A DNA stretch of 64,000 bases from assembly GCF_013149275.1 (NCBI RefSeq), contig NZ_JABGNA010000013.1, positions 1 through 64,000 of the forward strand, written 5' to 3'. The notes under the pieces were generated by a model, which was not told the origin of the DNA, ran no database searches, and saw nothing but the letters and a program-made list of their open reading frames with translations. Positions 33,751-42,837 of the stretch are shown here, one piece after another (the first letter of the stretch is position 1; each line of letters begins with the position of its first letter). The DNA comes from Mucilaginibacter sp. SG564 (lineage in GTDB: Bacteria; Bacteroidota; Bacteroidia; Sphingobacteriales; Sphingobacteriaceae). Position numbers and translations under genes: made by a program.

Positions 33751-35301
33751 TTACAATTTTATTTCTTCGTCTTTTGAGGTGAAGAAACGGAACTCGGTGA
33801 TCTGGTATGCGGGATTACTCTTAACCTTGATCCATTGGCCATATTTAACAAACCACTTCATTTGGCGGTTGTAAATGCCTTTTTTAATGTAAGCTTCAAT
33901 ATACGGATGTACGCATAAGGTAATACCCTTTTCGTTTTGCTCGTCCAATATGTAATTGAAGTTATTTTCAATATCGTCCATCAGCAAAATAGTTGGCCTT
34001 ATGGTACCTGTACCGTTACAGGTTGGGCATACTTCGCTGGTAACAATATTCATTTCGGGCCTTACACGCTGACGTGTAATTTGTACCAAACCAAACTTAC
34101 TTGGTGGTAAAATGGTATGCTTGGCCCTATCGTACTGCATTTCGGTACGCAAATAGTCAAATAGCTCCTTGCGGTTCTGCGGTTTGTGCATATCAATAAA
34201 ATCGATCACCACAATACCGCCCATATCGCGCAGGCGCAACTGACGGGCAATTTCTTTAGCCGCTTCCTTATTTACCTGGTAGGCATTCTCTTCCTGGTTT
34301 TCTTTATTGGCCGTACGGTTACCGCTGTTAACGTCGATAACGTGCAGGGCTTCTGTATGTTCAATTACCAGGTAAGCGCCACCGGCAAGATTAACGGTTT
34401 TACCAAAAGCGCCCTTGATTTGCTTTTCGATCCCAAAATGTTCAAATATAGGCTCCTTATGCTTATGCATACGGACTATACTTTCCATATCGGGCGATAT
34501 TTCATGGATGTATGAACGAATTTCTTCGAACATGCCATTGTCATTCACATAAATATGCTGAAAATCGGGGTTCAATATATCCCTGAGGATAGTTGAGGTA
34601 CGCCCAATTTCGCCTAAAACCTTTTTTGATGGTTCAACAGACGGCAGCTTGGTTATGAATGATTCCCATTTAGATATCAGATCGAGCAGGTCTTTTTGTA
34701 ATTCATCAACCCCTTTGCCTTCAGATACTGTACGGATAATAACGCCAAAATGCTTTGGCTTAATGCTTTCAACAACCTTCCGTAAACGATTTCGTTCTGT
34801 ATTGCTCTTTATTTTTTTGGAAATAGAGATAGCCTCCGAAAATGGTACCAATACCACATAACGGCCGGCTATTGAAAGATCAGAACTTAAACGTGGTCCT
34901 TTGGTTGATATAGGTTCCTTAGCTATTTGTACCGGTATAAGCTGGTTTTTTGATAATATCTCCGAGATCTTTCCTCCCTTATTGATATCACCTTCCAACT
35001 TAAAGCCGTCCAAAAGCTTCGATTGGTATCCCCCGCTACGTACTTGCTTGGTTAATTTAAGCAGGCTCTGCACCTGCGGACCAAGATCAAGATAATGCAA
35101 AAAGGCATCCTTCTCGTAGCCAACGTCTACAAAGGCTGCATTTAAACTGGGCATGATCTTTTTGATACGCCCCAGGTAAATATCACCAACAGTATAATTG
35201 TTGCTGACCTGCTCTTTATGAAGTTCTACGAGTTGTTTATCCTGTAATAATGCAATGGTAGCCCCGTTTGGGGATGAATCGATAATTAATTCTTTTATCA
35301 A
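33751..35301 (-). CDS. rng: Ribonuclease E/G family endoribonuclease
   Basis: A 516-residue cytoplasmic endonuclease for rRNA maturation and mRNA decay. Domain order: S1 RNA-binding domain (about 36-130, 'GDIYLGRIKKIMPSLNAAFV'), RNase H-like and DNase I-like catalytic part with 'LHVIDVNSGN' and 'GGIVVIDFIDM' (metal-binding Asp residues), and the zinc-link 'CPTCNGTG' that holds the dimer. The start is a TTG at 35301: an in-frame stop lies three codons upstream and the next residues 'IKELIIDSSPNG' are the normal family start. No RNase E-type C-terminal scaffold is present. Confidence 0.93.
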   Translation of the reverse strand: MIKELIIDSSPNGATIALLQDKQLVELHKEQVSNNYTVGDIYLGRIKKIMPSLNAAFVDVGYEKDAFLHYLDLGPQVQSLLKLTKQVRSGGYQSKLLDGFKLEGDINKGGKISEILSKNQLIPVQIAKEPISTKGPRLSSDLSIAGRYVVLVPFSEAISISKKIKSNTERNRLRKVVESIKPKHFGVIIRTVSEGKGVDELQKDLLDLISKWESFITKLPSVEPSKKVLGEIGRTSTILRDILNPDFQHIYVNDNGMFEEIRSYIHEISPDMESIVRMHKHKEPIFEHFGIEKQIKGAFGKTVNLAGGAYLVIEHTEALHVIDVNSGNRTANKENQEENAYQVNKEAAKEIARQLRLRDMGGIVVIDFIDMHKPQNRKELFDYLRTEMQYDRAKHTILPPSKFGLVQITRQRVRPEMNIVTSEVCPTCNGTGTIRPTILLMDDIENNFNYILDEQNEKGITLCVHPYIEAYIKKGIYNRQMKWFVKYGQWIKVKSNPAYQITEFRFFTSKDEEIKL

Positions 35302-35387
35302 CTGCTACTCCATTTCTTAAAACGGTAAAAACCGCGTGTTAATAAGTGGGTAAAAAACACTACTAAAGTTACCTGCTTCATAAAAAA

Positions 35388-35416
35388 GCAGGTAAGCTGC
35401 TTAAATAAGCAGCTTA
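35388..35416 (-). terminator. Hairpin after the 29-residue gene
   Basis: Minus strand: AAGCTGCTTA / TTTAAGCAGCTT stem beginning at the stop codon, followed by 'acctgctttttt'. Confidence 0.65.
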
Positions 35417-35503
35417 TTTCTTTTTATGTCTGTTTTTTCTTAAACGCTTTTTGCGTTTGTGGGTAGCCATTTTGTGTCTTTTACGTTTTTTACCGCTCGG
35501 CAT
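35414..35503 (-). CDS. 29-residue AURKAIP1/COX24-domain (mS38-like) protein
   Basis: A very short gene encoding a 29-residue, almost wholly basic peptide (begins MPSGKKRKRHKMATHKRKK). It matches the tiny Bacteroidetes proteins annotated with the AURKAIP1/COX24 domain, related to the C-terminal helix of mitochondrial ribosomal protein mS38. A ribosome-associated role is inferred from that relation. It has its own hairpin terminator and lies between rng and the TPR gene. Standard gene callers with length cut-offs miss it. Confidence 0.8.
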   Translation of the reverse strand: MPSGKKRKRHKMATHKRKKRLRKNRHKKK

Positions 35504-35525
35504 AATAATAATTTTTAATGTGTGA

Positions 35526-36374
35526 TTAATTCTTTAATTCCTTGATATATTCATCAATGCGTTGCCCGAATACAGGATCGGGCATCATTTCTTTACATTT
35601 TTGGTAAGCTTCGATAGCTTCCTTTTTCATGCCCAGTTGCTTGTAGCTTTCGGCCAGATAAAAAGTTGGCTCCAATTCCTGCTTTTGGGCAATTAATGTT
35701 TTAAACCTGCCAACCGCTTTTTCGTACTGGCCCGATTTCATGGCAAACATTCCTAAATTAAGGTTCGCGTTCCAATTGTTGGGATCCTTTTTTACTACTT
35801 CAAGCAATAAGGCTATACCTTGCATAGGGCCGGCGCCGCCATTTACGTAGGCAACACCTAATCCTGTTTTACCCTCAAGGCTTTCGGGTTTTAGTTTAAG
35901 GGCACTCTGAAAAGCTTCTACCGAATTAGTTACAAATGCGGGCTGCAATAAAGTGTCCTGTGTAAGTTTGTAAGCATCGTTAAAACGATTACCTGCATTT
36001 AACCAATCCTCCAGCTTGTTTTCCTTACGGGCCAAAGCCTGATAGTAAAATGCCGCCGGGGCCGGCTGGTTAACATCATCCCACTGATGGGCCAATTGCT
36101 GCTGCAATTTTTGCTCATCGGCGCCTGACGCGTTTTTTAATTGCCCTTCAAGGTCGTTTATCTTTGCTGTTAACGCCGCCCCAATTGCGGTTTTAGCAGT
36201 TGCAGATACCATATCAACCGTTACAGCCGTGGCCGGCTTGCGGCTGGCTGTCATTACGTTTGTTTTGTCTGGTTTAGCCTCTTTGGGTTTTATTAAACCT
36301 TTAACAGGTAAATAATACAAATAGCCCATAATAACAACTACGGCTGCACTAATGGCTATTTGTTTCTTATTCAT
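35526..36374 (-). CDS. Membrane-anchored TPR protein
   Basis: A 282-residue protein with an N-terminal membrane anchor (about residues 8-25, no clear cleavage site) followed by a polar linker and four to five TPR-like helix pairs; clear ones are 'WNANLNLGMFAMKSGQYEKAVGRF' region (about 204-227) and 'PTFYLAESYKQLGMKKEAIEAY' region (about 238-260). TPR domains bind partner proteins in the periplasm. The gene starts nine bases after the HU gene's stop, so it is co-transcribed with HU. Specific partner unknown. Confidence 0.75.
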   Translation of the reverse strand: MNKKQIAISAAVVVIMGYLYYLPVKGLIKPKEAKPDKTNVMTASRKPATAVTVDMVSATAKTAIGAALTAKINDLEGQLKNASGADEQKLQQQLAHQWDDVNQPAPAAFYYQALARKENKLEDWLNAGNRFNDAYKLTQDTLLQPAFVTNSVEAFQSALKLKPESLEGKTGLGVAYVNGGAGPMQGIALLLEVVKKDPNNWNANLNLGMFAMKSGQYEKAVGRFKTLIAQKQELEPTFYLAESYKQLGMKKEAIEAYQKCKEMMPDPVFGQRIDEYIKELKN

Positions 36375-36383
36375 GCTTATAAA

Positions 36384-36677
36384 TTATTTGCTGTTTTTGT
36401 TACCTGTTTTAACTTTTTCAACAAAAGTTTTAGCTGGTTTAAAGCTTGGCACAAAATGCTCTGGAATAATGATGGCAGTATTTTTTGAAATATTGCGGGC
36501 TGTTTTTTTCGCTCTTTTCTTTACAACAAAACTTCCGAATCCTCTTACATAAACGTTCTCGCCGCCAACCATTGAGCTTTTAACTACTTTAAAAAATGCC
36601 TCAACTGTTTCCTGCACGTCTACTTTCTCTATACCTGTCTTAGATGAGATTTCAGTTATAATTTCTGCCTTAGTCAT
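36384..36677 (-). CDS. HU-family DNA-binding protein
   Basis: A 97-residue histone-like protein. 'MTKAEIITEISSKTGI' is the N-terminal helix pair, and 'VYVRGFGSFVVKKRAKKTARN' region (42-62) with 'PEHFVPSFKPAKTF' forms the DNA-binding arms and saddle of HU/IHF. It bends and packs DNA as a dimer. It is in the rng-mutY-ssb neighbourhood usual for this family of bacteria. Confidence 0.92.
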   Translation of the reverse strand: MTKAEIITEISSKTGIEKVDVQETVEAFFKVVKSSMVGGENVYVRGFGSFVVKKRAKKTARNISKNTAIIIPEHFVPSFKPAKTFVEKVKTGNKNSK

Positions 36678-36727
36678 ATCTGATTTACTTTTATTTAATA
36701 TATAAACACTTAACTGTTTTGGGGTTG

Positions 36728-36735
36728 CAAAAGTA
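36728..36735 (-). promoter_or_regulatory. Promoter -7 element for HU
   Basis: Minus strand TACTTTTG fits TAnnTTTG; predicted leader about 45 bases. Confidence 0.5.
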
Positions 36736-36830
36736 TCGCTTTATATTTTAAGAGCGAAATATTTAACAGTTTTTTTTTCGTAAGTAATAAAAACGGACAA
36801 TATCGTTACAAATTGCATGCTAAATCGTTA

Positions 36831-36995
36831 AGGAGCAAGGATTTTTGGCGCAAGGATAAGAGACTTGAGAACAAGGATTTCGGGACTAAAGAACAGAGAC
36901 AAAAAATCTAAAAAAATACTTGCTTTTGTTCCAAAAATCTTTGCTCTATCAAAAAAACCTTCCTCCTTACTCCAAAAATCCTTACTCCTTGCTCC
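36831..36995. repeat. Heptad-phased palindrome upstream of mutY
   Basis: 'ggagcaaggatttttgg' (36832-36848) is mirrored by 'ccaaaaatcc...ccttgctcc' (36972-36995); both arms break into heptamer-like words (for example ACTCCAA, TACTCCT). An upstream extension of the mutY frame runs through it and is not protein-like. Confidence 0.7.
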
Positions 36996-37021
36996 CCGCA
37001 AAAGTCCTTACTTTTACAGCT

Positions 37022-38071
37022 ATGAATTTTACTGACGAACTGGTACAATGGTATCTTCAAAATAAACGCGACCTGCCCTGGCGCAATACCACCGATGCTT
37101 ATGTAATATGGCTTTCGGAGATCATACTGCAACAAACGCGGGTAGAACAAGGCTTACCATATTTTTATCGTTTTTTAGAAAGATACCCTACGGTAAGTAG
37201 TTTTGCAGCGGCCCAGGAGGATGAAGTATTAAAATTATGGCAGGGCCTGGGCTATTACTCACGTGGCCGCAACATGCTTAAAACAGCCCGGCTGGTGCAG
37301 GAACAATTCATAGGTAAATTCCCGCAACGTTATGACGACCTGATCAAGCTAAAAGGAATAGGCGAATACACAGCTGCGGCTATTGCCTCATTCTCGGCAA
37401 ATGAGGTAAAAGCCGTTGTTGATGGTAATGTTTACCGGGTACTTGCACGTTATTTTGGCATTGATGAGCCCATCAATTCAACCGGTGGTAAAAAAACATT
37501 CCAGGAGCTTGCCAATAATTTAATTAATAAGAAAACTCCAGGATTACATAACCAGGCCATGATGGAGTTTGGCGCCATGCTTTGCAAACCCAAAAATCCG
37601 GCTTGCGGTATTTGCCCGGTGCGCATGAACTGCTTTGCTTTTAAAAATAATGCTACCACTACGCTCCCGGTTAAATTAAAAACGGTAAAAATTCGCGAAC
37701 GCTTTTTTAATTACTTTTTGATAACCGATGGCGACTCCGTATTGATGAATAAAAGAGGAGATAAAGATATTTGGGCAAATTTATATGACCTCCCGCTGAT
37801 AGAAACAGCGTCTTTGCTCCCTATTTACGAACTTGCCGACCATCCCCGGATAAAGGAATTTTTCGGCAACCAAATCAAAATAGCTCCTGATAATGTACAG
37901 GTTCACAAACATCTGCTCACCCACCAGCGCCTTTTTATCAGGCTCATCAAAACTGAATCAAAGCCTCTTAAACTCGATCCTAATTGGTTTTATACCCCAA
38001 CTGAAAACCTGCCAAACCTGGCTCTTCCAAAACCTGTAGTTATATTAATAAAAAATATTTTTAATTTATAA
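37022..38071 (+). CDS. mutY: A/G-specific adenine glycosylase
   Basis: A 349-residue base-excision enzyme removing adenine opposite 8-oxoguanine. Start at 37022 gives the usual beginning 'MNFTDELVQWYLQNKRDLPW'. Catalytic Glu is in 'SEIILQQTRV', the helix-hairpin-helix is 'LKGIGEYTAAAIASF' followed by 'VVDGNVYRVLARYFGI' with the catalytic Asp, and the 4Fe-4S cluster ligands follow the CX6CX2CX5C rule in 'CKPKNPACGICPVRMNC'. The C-terminal NUDIX-like domain (about 230-345) recognises 8-oxoG. It is 24 bases upstream of ssb. Confidence 0.95.
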   Translation: MNFTDELVQWYLQNKRDLPWRNTTDAYVIWLSEIILQQTRVEQGLPYFYRFLERYPTVSSFAAAQEDEVLKLWQGLGYYSRGRNMLKTARLVQEQFIGKFPQRYDDLIKLKGIGEYTAAAIASFSANEVKAVVDGNVYRVLARYFGIDEPINSTGGKKTFQELANNLINKKTPGLHNQAMMEFGAMLCKPKNPACGICPVRMNCFAFKNNATTTLPVKLKTVKIRERFFNYFLITDGDSVLMNKRGDKDIWANLYDLPLIETASLLPIYELADHPRIKEFFGNQIKIAPDNVQVHKHLLTHQRLFIRLIKTESKPLKLDPNWFYTPTENLPNLALPKPVVILIKNIFNL

Positions 38072-38095
38072 ATTAATTTTTCGTTATTTTATGGC

Positions 38096-38509
38096 ATGTC
38101 TGGAATAAATAAAGTAATACTTGTAGGTCATTTAGGTAAAGATCCCGAAGTGCGAGTTTTAGAAGGTGGAGTATCCGTTACCAGTTTCCCTTTAGCTACT
38201 TCTGAAACCTTTAACAAAGATGGCCGTAAAGTTGAACAAACCGAATGGCATAATATTGTAATGTGGCGTGGTTTGGCCGATATGGCCGCCAAATTCCTGC
38301 AAAAAGGCAAGCTGGTTTACATTGAAGGGAAGCTTCGTACCCGCTCATTTGAAGACAAAGAAGGATTCAAAAAATACACAACCGAAGTAGTGGCCGAAAA
38401 CTTTACCATGCTTGGCCGTAAAAGTGATTTTGATGGCGATATCCGGTCAATTGCCAAACCCGAAGATCAGCTCTATACCGATGGCGAAGCCAACAATCAA
38501 GCTTATTGA
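38096..38509 (+). CDS. ssb: Single-stranded DNA-binding protein
   Basis: A 137-residue SSB with one OB fold: 'GINKVILVGHLGKDPEVRVL', 'TEWHNIVMWRGLADMAAKFL', 'GKLVYIEGKLRTRSF' and 'TTEVVAENFTMLGRK'. The tail is short and ends in acidic/polar residues '...EANNQAY' rather than the D-D-D-I-P-F tip of E. coli, so partner binding may differ. It follows mutY closely and probably shares its transcript, ending at a strong terminator. Confidence 0.93.
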   Translation: MSGINKVILVGHLGKDPEVRVLEGGVSVTSFPLATSETFNKDGRKVEQTEWHNIVMWRGLADMAAKFLQKGKLVYIEGKLRTRSFEDKEGFKKYTTEVVAENFTMLGRKSDFDGDIRSIAKPEDQLYTDGEANNQAY

Positions 38510-38515
38510 TATAAT

Positions 38516-38555
38516 TAAAAAACGCCCCCTGCACAAGCGTCAGGGGGCGTTTTTT
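38516..38555 (+). terminator. Terminator after ssb
   Basis: AAAAAACGCCCCCTG / CAGGGGGCGTTTTTT perfect stem with a nine-base loop; also serves the convergent peptidase gene. Confidence 0.93.
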
Positions 38556-38573
38556 AACCTATTGCAGAAAGAC

Positions 38574-40760
38574 TTATCTGCCGCCCGGCGGGCAATGTTC
38601 TTTCAGATATTTGGTAAACAGGGTTCGTAAGTGCAAGCCTGTACCCTCGCCTTCAGAAATACTATGCGTACGATTAGGGTACGACATCAGCTCAAACTGG
38701 CGGTTGTATTTTACCAGCTGATTGATCAGCTCTTCGGCGTTTTTATAGTGCACATTATCATCGCCCGTGCCATGGATATACAACAAATTGCCACGCAGAT
38801 TTTTGGCATAGGTAATTGGCGACCCTTTGATAAATGCCGCGCGGCCTTCATCATCAACCGGCACGCCCATGTAACGCTCCTGGTAGATATTATCATAAGT
38901 AAGCTGATCGCCAACGGCGGCTACTGCTATGCCCGTTTTGTAAATATCCGGATACTGGAACATCAAATTAAGGGTTGATGAACCACCACCGCTCCAGCCA
39001 TGAACAGCTATGCGGGTTGAATCGACAAAGGGCCATTTCAAGATCTCTTTTGCCGCCATGGCCTGGTCGCGAATATTGATGATCCCTATGTTTTTATAGA
39101 TCGCTTTACGCCAGGCTGTGCCTTTTGGCGCTGGCGCGCCGCGCCCTTCAACCGACATGTAGATGTAGCCATCGTCGGCCATACTACCCACATAAAGCCT
39201 GTTATTGCCTGCCCCCCAGGTATCGGTAACGGTTTGTGATGCCGGTTCGCCGTAAACCATAAATACTACCGGATATTTTTTATGCGGATCAAAACTGGAG
39301 GGCTTTTTCATCCAGCCATCCATTTCAATGCCGTCAACGGTTTTAACCTTGAAAAATTCAGTCTTATTTTTAGCGTTTTTGTCCAGAATTATAGAATTGC
39401 CCCCAATATGCTTGTGCTCTGGCAGGCTCACTACCTCGCTTGCCGGAGGTGTGTAACTGTTGGAGAAATTATGCAGTGCCACTTTACCATTTGGCGATAT
39501 ATCATAACCATGTGTACCAGGCTCATCGGCTGGCGAAACACGCTCTGGTTTTGCAACGCCGGCAATTTTTATACGATACAAATACTTCTGGGTAGCATTA
39601 TCAGGCGATGCCATAAAATAGATATACCCAGATGTCTCATCAATTAAATTGATGCTGATCACATCATAATCGCCTTTGGTTACTAGCGTTTCTTTACCCT
39701 CACGAGTTACACGGTAAATATGTTTCCAGCCGTCTTTTTCGCTCACCCATAAAAACTCTTTGCCTTTATTTATCCATTCCCAACCTGCGGGGTCGCCACC
39801 ATTCCAGCGCTCTTTACCATCAATCCAGGCATTGCTCTTTTCTTCACAGATCAACCGGGCAGTACCATTGGATACATTGCCGATAAACACCCTGCTTTCT
39901 GTTTGCGCCCTGTTCAACTGCTCCAGGATGATTTCATTGGAATTCAATGTCCATTCCATTCGGGGAATGTAATGCTGTATCGCGTCACCAGGTGTATTTA
40001 TCCAATTGGTTTTACCTGTAGTAATATCTACAACACCTACTTTGCAAGAGCTTGGATCCTGCCCGGCAACCGGGTATTCAACAGGCACCACATAGGGGTA
40101 GATGGAGTCGGTAGTATTCAGCATCAGGTAGCTTTTTATTTTGGTAGCATCTATCTGCCAATAGGCTATCGATTTGCTATCGGGCGACCACCGGAAACCA
40201 TCCCGGCATCCAAATTCTTCCTCATAAGCCCAGTCGAACGTTCCATTGATCAGCCTGGTGCTGCCATCGGTAGTTAACTGTTTAACTGAGGCATCAGCCA
40301 AATCCTCCACGTAAATATTATGCCCACTTACATAGGCCGCCTTAAGTCCATCAGGCGAAAATTTGGCAAACATCAATGATGCTTCCGGCAGGTTTTTACC
40401 CAACTGCCACAGCTTTTTGGTATTGGTATCATACATCCAGTAATCGCCCCGGGTATCATAGCGCCACACTTTTTTGGTATTGGTATTGATCAGCAATTTT
40501 TGACCATCGGCCGATACCGAGAACCTTTTTACGCTCAACGGCGCCTGGCCCTGCGGGGTAAGTTCGGCCTTGCTTATCCACAAAGTTTTTTTACTGGTAT
40601 CGCGGGTATCCAGTATCCTGATACCATCACCGGTGATTTTGTAATACTGGTAGCCATCCTTTGTCCAATGGGTTGGCAACCGTTGCGCGTTTGCCGTATA
40701 TATGCCCAAAATGAAGCACACTACGGTAAGGAATGATGATCCCGAACGGAAAAATTTCAT
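38574..40760 (-). CDS. S9 family dipeptidyl-peptidase IV-like protease
   Basis: A 728-residue exported serine protease. Signal peptide to about residue 25, an eight-bladed beta-propeller domain (about 40-470), then the alpha/beta-hydrolase domain. The nucleophile motif 'HGWSGGGSS' places Ser590; 'GTGDDNVHYKNA' gives the Asp (667/668) and 'PNRTHSI' the His (699). The 'DWAYEEEFG' stretch matches the double-Glu motif that anchors the substrate N-terminus in DPP-IV. It removes X-Pro or X-Ala dipeptides from peptides in the periplasm. Divergent from the hydrolase at 40869. Confidence 0.92.
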   Translation of the reverse strand: MKFFRSGSSFLTVVCFILGIYTANAQRLPTHWTKDGYQYYKITGDGIRILDTRDTSKKTLWISKAELTPQGQAPLSVKRFSVSADGQKLLINTNTKKVWRYDTRGDYWMYDTNTKKLWQLGKNLPEASLMFAKFSPDGLKAAYVSGHNIYVEDLADASVKQLTTDGSTRLINGTFDWAYEEEFGCRDGFRWSPDSKSIAYWQIDATKIKSYLMLNTTDSIYPYVVPVEYPVAGQDPSSCKVGVVDITTGKTNWINTPGDAIQHYIPRMEWTLNSNEIILEQLNRAQTESRVFIGNVSNGTARLICEEKSNAWIDGKERWNGGDPAGWEWINKGKEFLWVSEKDGWKHIYRVTREGKETLVTKGDYDVISINLIDETSGYIYFMASPDNATQKYLYRIKIAGVAKPERVSPADEPGTHGYDISPNGKVALHNFSNSYTPPASEVVSLPEHKHIGGNSIILDKNAKNKTEFFKVKTVDGIEMDGWMKKPSSFDPHKKYPVVFMVYGEPASQTVTDTWGAGNNRLYVGSMADDGYIYMSVEGRGAPAPKGTAWRKAIYKNIGIINIRDQAMAAKEILKWPFVDSTRIAVHGWSGGGSSTLNLMFQYPDIYKTGIAVAAVGDQLTYDNIYQERYMGVPVDDEGRAAFIKGSPITYAKNLRGNLLYIHGTGDDNVHYKNAEELINQLVKYNRQFELMSYPNRTHSISEGEGTGLHLRTLFTKYLKEHCPPGGR

Positions 40761-40868
40761 ATACTTAGTGTTTTATTGAAGATTGCGGCGTTAATTTACA
40801 ATTAAGTAAAGCCGCTGTAAATTTTGCATTAAATTAGCACAAATCAAGCACGTAAATTATCCAGTGTA

Positions 40869-42398
40869 ATGAAAAAATTATTGCTATCTTTTATTATTTG
40901 TACCACCTTTTATACCAACATACAGGCCCAGCACGCCGACCGTTCCAAATTTATCAGGGACAGTTTAGATCTGTACATCAGCCGGGCCTTAACCAATTGG
41001 CGAGTGCCCGGCATTGCCGTTTGTATTGTAAAGGATAATAAAATAGTACTGGTAAAAGGTTATGGCATCAAAGAGTTAGGGCTGCCTAATACTGTGGATA
41101 TTAATACCCTGTTCATGATTGGCAGCAACACCAAAGCTTTTACCGCTACCGCCTTGGCTATGCTGCAGGCCAACAACAAACTATCGCTTGATGATAAAGT
41201 AACCAAATACATCCCCGAGTTTAAACTGGAAAATAAGTTCGCCGGACAGGAGGCTACGGTACGAGATCTGCTATGCCACCGCCTTGGCTTCCAGACCTTC
41301 CAGGGCGATTTTACTTTTTATAACACTAACCTTACCCGTGCACAGGTGATCGAAAAACTGGGCGAGCTGAAAGCTACCTATCCTTTTCGTACCAAATGGG
41401 GCTATACCAATGCCGCCTTTTTAACCGCCGGTGAGATCATCCCCCGGGTAACAAACAAGCCCTGGGAGGTATACCTCAAAGACGCCATTTTTGCGCCGTT
41501 GGGCATGACCAACACACTGGCACTAAGCAAGGACCTGCCCAAATCTCTTAATCGTACTGTAGCGCACACCCTTACCGACGGCAGGCTTGCCCCCATACCC
41601 TATTGCCAGTTAGACGGGCTTGCGCCAGCCGGATCTATCAGCTCATCGGCCAGCGACATGGGCAAATGGGTACTGGCTTTGCTCAACAACGGCAAGGTAG
41701 GTAACCGCCAGGTTATACCGCAGGCAGCCATTGCAGCCACCCGCGAACCTCAGGATATTGTAGGCAGCCAATACCACCTAACTGGCGAAAACAATTTTGA
41801 ACTATATGGCCTGGGCTGGTTTATACAGGATTATTCAAATCACCGACTGGTTATGCATGATGGCGGTGTAAGTGGCTATCTGTCATCAGTTACCCTTTCG
41901 CCGCAGGATAACCTGGGCATTGTGATACTCACCAATACCGATCAAAACCAGCTTTATGAAGCCCTGCGCTGGGAAATTCTGGATGTTTTTTTTGGCAGGC
42001 CCTATCGCGATTACAGCGAGGCCTATCTGAAAAACTTCAAAAACCATACAGCAACCGAACAACAAACCGAACGTAAACTGCGTGATACTGTGGCACTTCT
42101 CTTAAAGCCCGCGCTACCTCCGGCTTCCTACCTGGGCAAATACACCAACAGTTTTTATGGTAGCATGACTGTAACCCAGGGCGAAAACAGCGATCTGGAA
42201 ATACGCTTTGAACATCACCCTACCATGTTTGCCAAATTGCAGCCGTTGGGGGGCAACCGCTTTTTTGTAACTTTTTCTGACCCGGTAATGGGTAAGGCTG
42301 TTTTTCCGTTTAATGTACAAAATGGCCGGGTTACAGGTGTAAAGGTTAAGGTAGCCGATTTTGTAGAACGTGGAGCCTACGAGTTTAAAAAGGAGTAG
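40869..42398 (+). CDS. Serine hydrolase of the beta-lactamase/penicillin-binding fold
   Basis: A 509-residue exported protein. After the signal peptide ('YTNIQAQ', about 20) comes a class C-like beta-lactamase-related domain with S-x-x-K as 'SNTK' in 'MIGSNTKAFTATAL' and the Y-x-N motif in 'KWGYTNAAFLTAG'; 'MHDGGVSGYLS' holds the third motif (HDG). A C-terminal DUF3471-type lipocalin-like domain starts near residue 400. Such proteins are usually esterases or D-amino peptidases rather than drug-resistance enzymes. Substrate unknown; divergent from the DPP-IV gene. Confidence 0.85.
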   Translation: MKKLLLSFIICTTFYTNIQAQHADRSKFIRDSLDLYISRALTNWRVPGIAVCIVKDNKIVLVKGYGIKELGLPNTVDINTLFMIGSNTKAFTATALAMLQANNKLSLDDKVTKYIPEFKLENKFAGQEATVRDLLCHRLGFQTFQGDFTFYNTNLTRAQVIEKLGELKATYPFRTKWGYTNAAFLTAGEIIPRVTNKPWEVYLKDAIFAPLGMTNTLALSKDLPKSLNRTVAHTLTDGRLAPIPYCQLDGLAPAGSISSSASDMGKWVLALLNNGKVGNRQVIPQAAIAATREPQDIVGSQYHLTGENNFELYGLGWFIQDYSNHRLVMHDGGVSGYLSSVTLSPQDNLGIVILTNTDQNQLYEALRWEILDVFFGRPYRDYSEAYLKNFKNHTATEQQTERKLRDTVALLLKPALPPASYLGKYTNSFYGSMTVTQGENSDLEIRFEHHPTMFAKLQPLGGNRFFVTFSDPVMGKAVFPFNVQNGRVTGVKVKVADFVERGAYEFKKE

Positions 42399-42425
42399 TG
42401 AGTGATACCCAACGCCAAACACCCT

Positions 42426-42692
42426 CGAAAAACTTTTTAAACCTTAAATTTTAACAATTTTTAGTCGAAAACAGGGGTAAAAACCCTTGCTTTTTGGTCG
42501 TTTTAACTAAACTTTAACGCCATTTTAACACTTTTTAACAAATTTTTGAGGGGCTTTGAAAGCTTTAAAAAGTATCTAATAACAACATACCAAACGGTCG
42601 GTTTTTTGGGCATTTATTCCTTTAACCACAACGGCCCGGTCCTCCTTTTTACAGAGAACCGGGCCGTTGTGATATATACAAATATACGAATT
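42426..42692 (-). ncRNA. Element F, copy 2: candidate structured RNA
   Basis: On the minus strand: -7 element TATATTTG (42686-42679), then a perfect 14-bp hairpin (CACAACGGCCCGGT at 42627-42640 with ACCGGGCCGTTGTG at 42658-42671), then an AT-rich tail in which, on the plus strand, TTTAAC ends at 42507, 42518, 42529 and 42539, spaced 11, 11 and 10 bases, with another at 42455. Copy 1 at 3699-3976 keeps the order and spacing. Minus-strand transcription would run into the 3' end of the serine hydrolase gene. It fills most of the gap 42399-42837. Confidence 0.45.
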
Positions 42693-42693
42693 T

Positions 42694-42735
42694 AAGTCGG
42701 GAGTTTTAAGTTCCGAGGTATCAGATTAAGGCTTC
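42694..42735 (+). repeat. Heptad repeat
   Basis: Consecutive seven-base words AAGTCGG, GAGTTTT, AAGTTCC, GAGGTAT follow element F. No clear complementary arm was found, so this may be a half element. The remaining 42736-42837 shows nothing. Confidence 0.5.
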
Positions 42736-42837
42736 AACCATGCATCTAACAAATACCGATCAGACATAGAATCCCCACTCCCATATATGGGATAAATTTG
42801 AATTCTCGAATAAGCTGGTAAACGTTTTATATGATGT

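Noticed and set aside
36920..37021. Upstream extension of mutY
   Set aside because: Encoded by a palindromic repeat; MutY normally starts at the ATG at 37022.
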